Shown here one piece after another: positions 59,065 to 64,000 of a stretch of DNA of 64,000 nt. The stretch's first letter is position 1. Each line of letters begins with the position of its first letter. Made by a program: the position numbers and the translations under genes. Below the pieces are notes generated by a model that did no database searches, was not told the DNA's origin, and saw only the letters and a list, made by a program, of their open reading frames with translations. The DNA is taken from the NCBI RefSeq assembly GCF_947502395.1, contig NZ_CANMZM010000003.1, positions 834,709 through 898,708 of the forward strand, in the 5' to 3' direction. The stretch is from an uncultured Erythrobacter sp. Lineage in GTDB: Bacteria > Pseudomonadota > Alphaproteobacteria > Sphingomonadales > Sphingomonadaceae.

Positions 59065-59793
59065 CTACTCACGAATGCCTGCAGCTTGCCATGCAGGCAG
59101 CTTCGCATGATCCAAATCAGCCACGCGCAAATGATCCACAGCCAGGCCAAGCTCTGGGTAGGCTGCTTTGCGTCGCTTCTCATCCGATTGTTCCAGCGGG
59201 ACTACCACCAGACGCCGATTGACTTTCTTCCGCCAGTTCATGCGCGCGGTGTTCTCTTGTCCGATGTAGCAGCCCTTCTCGAAGCTGACGCCTGATAGTT
59301 CTACCGCATTGGTCTCGAGCCACAGAATATCGCCCAGCTCTGGGTGGCCTTCGGGCACGCCGTGCGACAAGCGGTGAGCAAGGTATGCTTCATCGCCTAG
59401 CTCTCCCCCAGTGTCTTGAGACAGCCAGCGAAAACCGAGGTCCGAGAGCCGAGGATCGGCTGCTGCACCATTGTCGCCGTCGGTCGACCAACGGACTGCC
59501 AACGTCTCATCAAGTCCAATCGTGATCTTACGACGCAGGCGATAAAGGGACAGGCGCTTTATGAGGTTTTCTGCGGTCTCTGCTTCGCAGTCGAGAAGAA
59601 TGTCCTCCCCCTCTGACCAAACAAAAAAGTCGAACATTGCTTTACCCTGCGCCGACAAGAGCGCAGCATAAACGGGGAGCTCACCGCTAACATCATTAGT
59701 GATTAGCCCTTGAAGAAAGTCGCGGACATCTTCGCTCGACTCCTCGGCGTGCAATCGGATGATACTGCGGTTTTTCAGGAGGCTATGGGTCAT
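59065..59793 (-). CDS. ygfZ: folate-binding protein YgfZ
   Basis: FLQGLITNDV, KGCYIGQENTARM signature (KGCYxGQE). Confidence 0.92.
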   Translation of the reverse strand: MTHSLLKNRSIIRLHAEESSEDVRDFLQGLITNDVSGELPVYAALLSAQGKAMFDFFVWSEGEDILLDCEAETAENLIKRLSLYRLRRKITIGLDETLAVRWSTDGDNGAAADPRLSDLGFRWLSQDTGGELGDEAYLAHRLSHGVPEGHPELGDILWLETNAVELSGVSFEKGCYIGQENTARMNWRKKVNRRLVVVPLEQSDEKRRKAAYPELGLAVDHLRVADLDHAKLPAWQAAGIRE

Positions 59794-60680
59794 ATTTCAA
59801 ATCTCTGCGTGATTGCCCAAGCCAGGTTTTTGCCCAGCTGGGGCCCTTGTTCCGGATAGAGATAGGGTTCGATCAGCTCCGCTTCCATAACCATCAACTT
59901 GCCGCCTTCGCCTTCAAGCATATCAATGCGCGCATAGAGTGGGGCGGCGAAGGGAAGCGCCGTTATGATTTTGCTCGCCTGTTCAGCCTCGTCATTGGTG
60001 GCCTCGTGCGCAAGTTCCCTTCCGCCATAGAGCGATTGGATGCGATAATCGCCATTCGCCGGAAGCTTACGCACACAGTGGCTGAGATGACCGTCGAAGA
60101 ACAGGAAACTCAGTTCGCCCTTCTCGGCGATCGCGGGGAGGAAAGGTTGCAGCATTGCTGGGGCACCAAAGTTCCAGTCCCTGGGCGGAAGGCTGCTGCG
60201 CGCGATCAGCTCCTGGCCTTCTGCTCCCGCGCCGACTTGGCGCTTGACCACGATCCGGTCGCACTCGAACACATCGAGAGCTTCGGCAACACCTTTGGTC
60301 GTAACTGTTTCACGCCAAAGAGTGGGAACGGTCCTCGCGCCGCGCTCTTCCAATTCGCGCAAATAGGTTTTTGTGATGTTCCAGCGAACGATCTCGCTGG
60401 AGTTGCAAACTGTTATGCCCATCGCTTCGAACTCGTCGAGTTTAGCCAGAAAGGCTTCGGCCCTGTCTTGATAATTCCAAGCGGTGCCCAGCAATACGAG
60501 GTCCAACCCCTCAAACTCACTCGAGGACGCTTCCCAATCAACTACCCGCAATCGCCAGCCTCTCGCGGCGAATGCGGGTTCAATGGCGGCGATCATATTG
60601 TCGTGCTCAAAAGCGTCTTCGCGACGTGATTGGGCACCGGGCATGGTGGTTGCGCAGGCAAGAAAACCGATGGTCGTCAT
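59790..60680 (-). CDS. ATP-grasp domain protein (glutathione synthetase/RimK-like)
   Basis: VVKRQVGAGAEGQEL, FLPAIAEKGELSFLFFDGHLSHCVRKLPANGDYRIQ, YARIDMLEGEGGKLMVMEAELIEPYLY; overlaps ygfZ. Confidence 0.85.
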   Translation of the reverse strand: MTTIGFLACATTMPGAQSRREDAFEHDNMIAAIEPAFAARGWRLRVVDWEASSSEFEGLDLVLLGTAWNYQDRAEAFLAKLDEFEAMGITVCNSSEIVRWNITKTYLRELEERGARTVPTLWRETVTTKGVAEALDVFECDRIVVKRQVGAGAEGQELIARSSLPPRDWNFGAPAMLQPFLPAIAEKGELSFLFFDGHLSHCVRKLPANGDYRIQSLYGGRELAHEATNDEAEQASKIITALPFAAPLYARIDMLEGEGGKLMVMEAELIEPYLYPEQGPQLGKNLAWAITQRFEI

Positions 60681-60748
60681 GGGCGTGGCCCTTAAGCCTA
60701 AGTTTAAGGGCTGGAAAGCCCCTCGCGCCTTGGTTATGCGGCTGAGCC

Positions 60749-61786
60749 ATGACCGACAGCGTTACGATCCGCCGCCCTGATGACTGGCATCTTCATTTCC
60801 GTGACGGCGATGTGATGCGCGGCGTAGTGCCGTATACAGCGCGCCAATTCGCCCGCGCGATTGTCATGCCCAACCTCACGCCGCCGATCACGACGGCCGC
60901 AATGGCGGCAGATTATCGCGACCGGATTCTGGCCGCAATGCCAGATGGCGTGGATTTTGAGCCGCTGATGGTCTGTTATCTCACCGATGATACCGATGCT
61001 GATGATCTGGTCTGCGGCGCGGAGGAAGGTGTTTTTACCGCAGCAAAGCTTTATCCCGCAAATGCGACGACCAATTCCGCTCACGGTGTCACCAATGTGC
61101 GCGGCATTTATCCTGTGCTTGAGAGAATGCAGGAAGCGGGTGTGGTTTTTTGCGTCCACGGTGAAGTCACCACTCCTGACATCGATGTATTCGACCGAGA
61201 GGCGGAATTCATTGAGCGCTATCTGCGCGATATCGTTGCGAACTTTCCTGATCTTAAAGTGGTATTTGAGCACATCACAACGCGCGACGCGGTCGAGTTC
61301 GTGCTCGAAAGCGGCCCGAATGTAGGCGCGACGATCACGCCGCAGCATCTCCACATCAACCGCAATGCGATGCTTGTGGGCGGCATGCAGCCGCACAATT
61401 ACTGTCTACCGGTGGCAAAGCGTGAGGAGCACCGCTTGGAGCTGCGTAAAGCAGCGACGTCTGGGAATCCCAAGTTTTTCCTCGGCACCGACTCGGCCCC
61501 CCATTTCCGCGGCGACAAGGAAAGTTCCTGCGGTTGTGCGGGCATTTTCGGTGCGCCCTATGCGCTCGAGAGCTATCTCACCGTTTTCGATGAGGAAGAC
61601 GCGATCGAGCAGTTTGAGGGCTTTGCCTCACTTCATGGGCCGGCATTCTATGGGCTCCCTGTCAATGAGCACAAAGTCACGCTTGAACGGATGCGGGTCG
61701 AGGTGCCCGACGAACTGGCGCTTGCAGGTTCGACCATCGTGCCTTGGCATGGCGGTCAATCAATTGGCTGGAAGTTCGTAGGCTAA
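60749..61786 (+). CDS. pyrC: dihydroorotase
   Basis: IRRPDDWHLHFRDGDVM, VCYLTDDTDADDLVCG, LGTDSAPHFRGDKESSCGCAGIF. Confidence 0.96.
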   Translation: MTDSVTIRRPDDWHLHFRDGDVMRGVVPYTARQFARAIVMPNLTPPITTAAMAADYRDRILAAMPDGVDFEPLMVCYLTDDTDADDLVCGAEEGVFTAAKLYPANATTNSAHGVTNVRGIYPVLERMQEAGVVFCVHGEVTTPDIDVFDREAEFIERYLRDIVANFPDLKVVFEHITTRDAVEFVLESGPNVGATITPQHLHINRNAMLVGGMQPHNYCLPVAKREEHRLELRKAATSGNPKFFLGTDSAPHFRGDKESSCGCAGIFGAPYALESYLTVFDEEDAIEQFEGFASLHGPAFYGLPVNEHKVTLERMRVEVPDELALAGSTIVPWHGGQSIGWKFVG

Positions 61787-62697
61787 GCTGTTGCCGTGGC
61801 TTTCACGCGCCGACTTCTCCACCACAGGTCGGCAACAAAAATCGCAATTGCCGTCCAGATGAGCAGGAAGCTTGCAAGCTGCACTGTCCGCAGCTGCTGA
61901 CCAAACACAAACAATCCCAGCAGGAACACAATTGTTGGGGCAAGATATTGGATGAAGCCTAGCGTCGAATATGGCATGCGCCGCGCCGCGATTGCGAAAA
62001 GCAGCAGCGGAATTGCAGTCACTACGCCAGAGAAAACCATCAGCGAGCTAAGCTCAAGATCGCTGCCAAAAGCTGAACCCTGATCGCTCGTCGCGTACCA
62101 GAGCAAGATTACAGATGCGACGGGGACCAGGATGATTGTCTCAATCGTAAGGCCGGGCAAAGAGCCCACATTCACTTGTTTGCGCACCATGCCATAAAGG
62201 CCAAAACTCAATGCAAGGCTCAGGCTGATCCAAAGAGTGGTGAGTGCGCCAGCTGACAGCATTGCAACCGCAAGCGCAGCGATCGCCACTGCGAGCCACT
62301 GCAGTTTACTCAGTCGCTCTCCGAGCAAGAGCGTACCCAACAGCACATTGAGGAGCGGGTTGAGGTAATAGCCAAGGCTTGTCGCATAGACCTGATTCTG
62401 CATGATCGCCCAGGTGTATATGAACCAGTTGACCGCTATGAGCGTGGCGCTGGCGAACAGGGCAAGTACAGATTTGGGCGATGAAAACGCCCGGCGAAGC
62501 TCGCTAAATTGGCGGCGCACTGCGACGATCAGAAGACACACAGGAAGCGTCCAGATTATCCGCCAGCCTACAAATTCGAACGGTGGTACGCTTGAAACCA
62601 ACGCGATGTAGAGGGGCATGAAACCCCAGATCATATAGGCGCTAAGAGCTGCGGGGAGACCAGATGGTTTCGGATCGTTGGAAGCTGTGTCGGACAT
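61783..62697 (-). CDS. rarD: EamA family transporter RarD
   Basis: YMIWGFMPLYIALVSSVPPFEFVGWRIIWTLPVC, SLGYYLNPLLNVLLG, GFIQYLAPTIVFLLG. Confidence 0.92.
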   Translation of the reverse strand: MSDTASNDPKPSGLPAALSAYMIWGFMPLYIALVSSVPPFEFVGWRIIWTLPVCLLIVAVRRQFSELRRAFSSPKSVLALFASATLIAVNWFIYTWAIMQNQVYATSLGYYLNPLLNVLLGTLLLGERLSKLQWLAVAIAALAVAMLSAGALTTLWISLSLALSFGLYGMVRKQVNVGSLPGLTIETIILVPVASVILLWYATSDQGSAFGSDLELSSLMVFSGVVTAIPLLLFAIAARRMPYSTLGFIQYLAPTIVFLLGLFVFGQQLRTVQLASFLLIWTAIAIFVADLWWRSRRVKATATA

Positions 62698-62799
62698 GAG
62701 TGCCTGTGCCCTAGGCGTGGTGGGGACGGGGCGCAACCGGCGCGGCTTGCGCTCAAGTCCCTGAGGCCGCGAACAACCCGTTCTTAGATGAATGCGGGC

Positions 62800-62990
62800 T
62801 AACCATGCACTTCCGCTTTGTTCAGGTTCACCGCTCTAAAGATGAACACACAGTAAGGGGCGTCATTTCCACCTGGGTTGGCGCTTCTCTTTTCCTTGGG
62901 CCAATTCCACCACCGGCCCGGGCACGGCACCACCAGCCGTGGAAGGCGCCTTCATCTCCCTTGCGGGGTATGGAGGCGTTTTCACTTCTT
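62800..62990 (+). ncRNA. candidate structured small RNA with tandem hairpins and intrinsic terminator (5' end not defined)
   Basis: GGGCC-AATTCCACCACC-GGCCC (62898-62919), CACGGC-ACCACCA-GCCGTG (62923-62941), terminator CGCCTTCAT-C-TCCC-TTGC-GGGG-T-ATGGAGGCG-TTTT (62947-62982); no plus-strand CDS needs this terminator. Confidence 0.55.
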
Positions 62991-63090
62991 CCGATGGCTG
63001 ACAAGTTTCCATTGTTGCAAGGGTAAACTGGTTATCAGGGGGTCATCATGAGGATTTTCCTTAGTCAAAATTAACCATTGAGCGGGCAAT

Positions 63091-63828
63091 ATGAGGGTTA
63101 TGATATTGCGTGCTTATCTTTGTTCGGCGACCTTGCTCGGCCTTACTGCGCTTGCCGCATGCAGCGATGAGCAAGCTGATCAGCCATATTCGAGCGCGGC
63201 TTTGGCAAAGGATCCTGTGCTGGCGAGGGCGCTTAATGACCCACTTATGACCGATCCGGATCTTGCATCGCGCAATCAATCGAATGCGGTGATCGCTTTT
63301 CATGACAGCCATCCGCTGCCCCCGATTGGTGCTGACGAAATTGCTGCGTCACGAGCGCGAGAAGCTGCAAGGTTGGAATTGCTGAGCGGTGGACAAGTTG
63401 CGAGCTTGCCTCTTCCGCAAGATAATGGCGATTCGGTTTCACTTGCCGGACTCAATAACGCTGGCGATATGGTCACGGCGGTGGGCGGTCGCGCGGACTG
63501 TGTCGAAAGCATGGATGCCGGCCTTTTGTGGTCGACACAGATGCCAGCAACCTCCGCAATCATGCCGCACGGCATGGTGCAACAGGCCGCCGGCGTCGAT
63601 ACCGGCCAATGCGTGATTAGAGCGGTGCGCTATCATACTCAGGTGAGTGTTGAGGATGCGCTGGAGTACCACTTTACCAAGGCTTCGCGCGAAGGCTTTT
63701 CATTTGAACATTTTCAGGGACCTGAGGCCCAGCTGCGCGGTGAGTGGCGCAATGAGAAGATGGTCGTTCACGGACGGGCCGGTCCGCGTGGGCTTACGGA
63801 AATTGATGTGATCCACTGGATCAGGTGA
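63091..63828 (+). CDS. hypothetical lipoprotein
   Basis: MILRAYLCSATLLGLTALAACSDEQ lipobox (alternative start 63100). Confidence 0.75.
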   Translation: MRVMILRAYLCSATLLGLTALAACSDEQADQPYSSAALAKDPVLARALNDPLMTDPDLASRNQSNAVIAFHDSHPLPPIGADEIAASRAREAARLELLSGGQVASLPLPQDNGDSVSLAGLNNAGDMVTAVGGRADCVESMDAGLLWSTQMPATSAIMPHGMVQQAAGVDTGQCVIRAVRYHTQVSVEDALEYHFTKASREGFSFEHFQGPEAQLRGEWRNEKMVVHGRAGPRGLTEIDVIHWIR

Positions 63829-63862
63829 AGGTACGGTGCGATCCGTGTGCTCGGCTAAACCT

Positions 63863-64000
<138 letters not shown>

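Noticed and set aside
62805-63026. 73-aa plus-strand ORF in the rarD upstream gap
   Set aside because: Would read through the strong terminator hairpin, lacks a convincing SD and has low-quality composition; the region is better explained as non-coding RNA.

Overview
The 64 kb window looks like alphaproteobacterial chromosome, probably Sphingomonadales/Erythrobacteraceae-like judging from gene content and order (inference, no search run). It is densely coding and mostly housekeeping or conserved: uvrC, sodB, hppA, thiL-nusB-hisD-hisG, bolA, cobS, a PBP1-type penicillin-binding protein, ruvX, lepB-acpS-pdxJ-pyrE, an aa3 cytochrome oxidase cluster (ctaC-ctaD-ctaB-small ORF-ctaG-ctaE-DUF983-SURF1), thrC, folB, moaA-moaD-moaE, an FNR-type regulator, rplU-rpmA, ygfZ, pyrC, rarD and a truncated astD. 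I saw no CRISPR array, rRNA, recognisable tRNA, prophage or transposase. The most notable signals are: (1) an unlisted 32-aa, 9-cysteine micro-ORF with a strong Shine-Dalgarno (25757-25855, minus); (2) a TonB-dependent receptor with a large Gly/Pro-rich insert carrying two copies of a Cys-bounded ~68-aa repeat; (3) a candidate structured ncRNA with tandem ACCACC-loop hairpins and an intrinsic terminator where no plus-strand CDS needs one (about 62800-62990); (4) two near-identical promoters with perfect FNR boxes (TTGAT-N4-ATCAA), one close to the FNR-like regulator gene; (5) a terminator-like 14-bp hairpin inside the start of the DUF983 gene after ctaE; (6) a multiply frameshifted DUF6445/2OG-oxygenase-like pseudogene. 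No complete new multi-gene system was evident.
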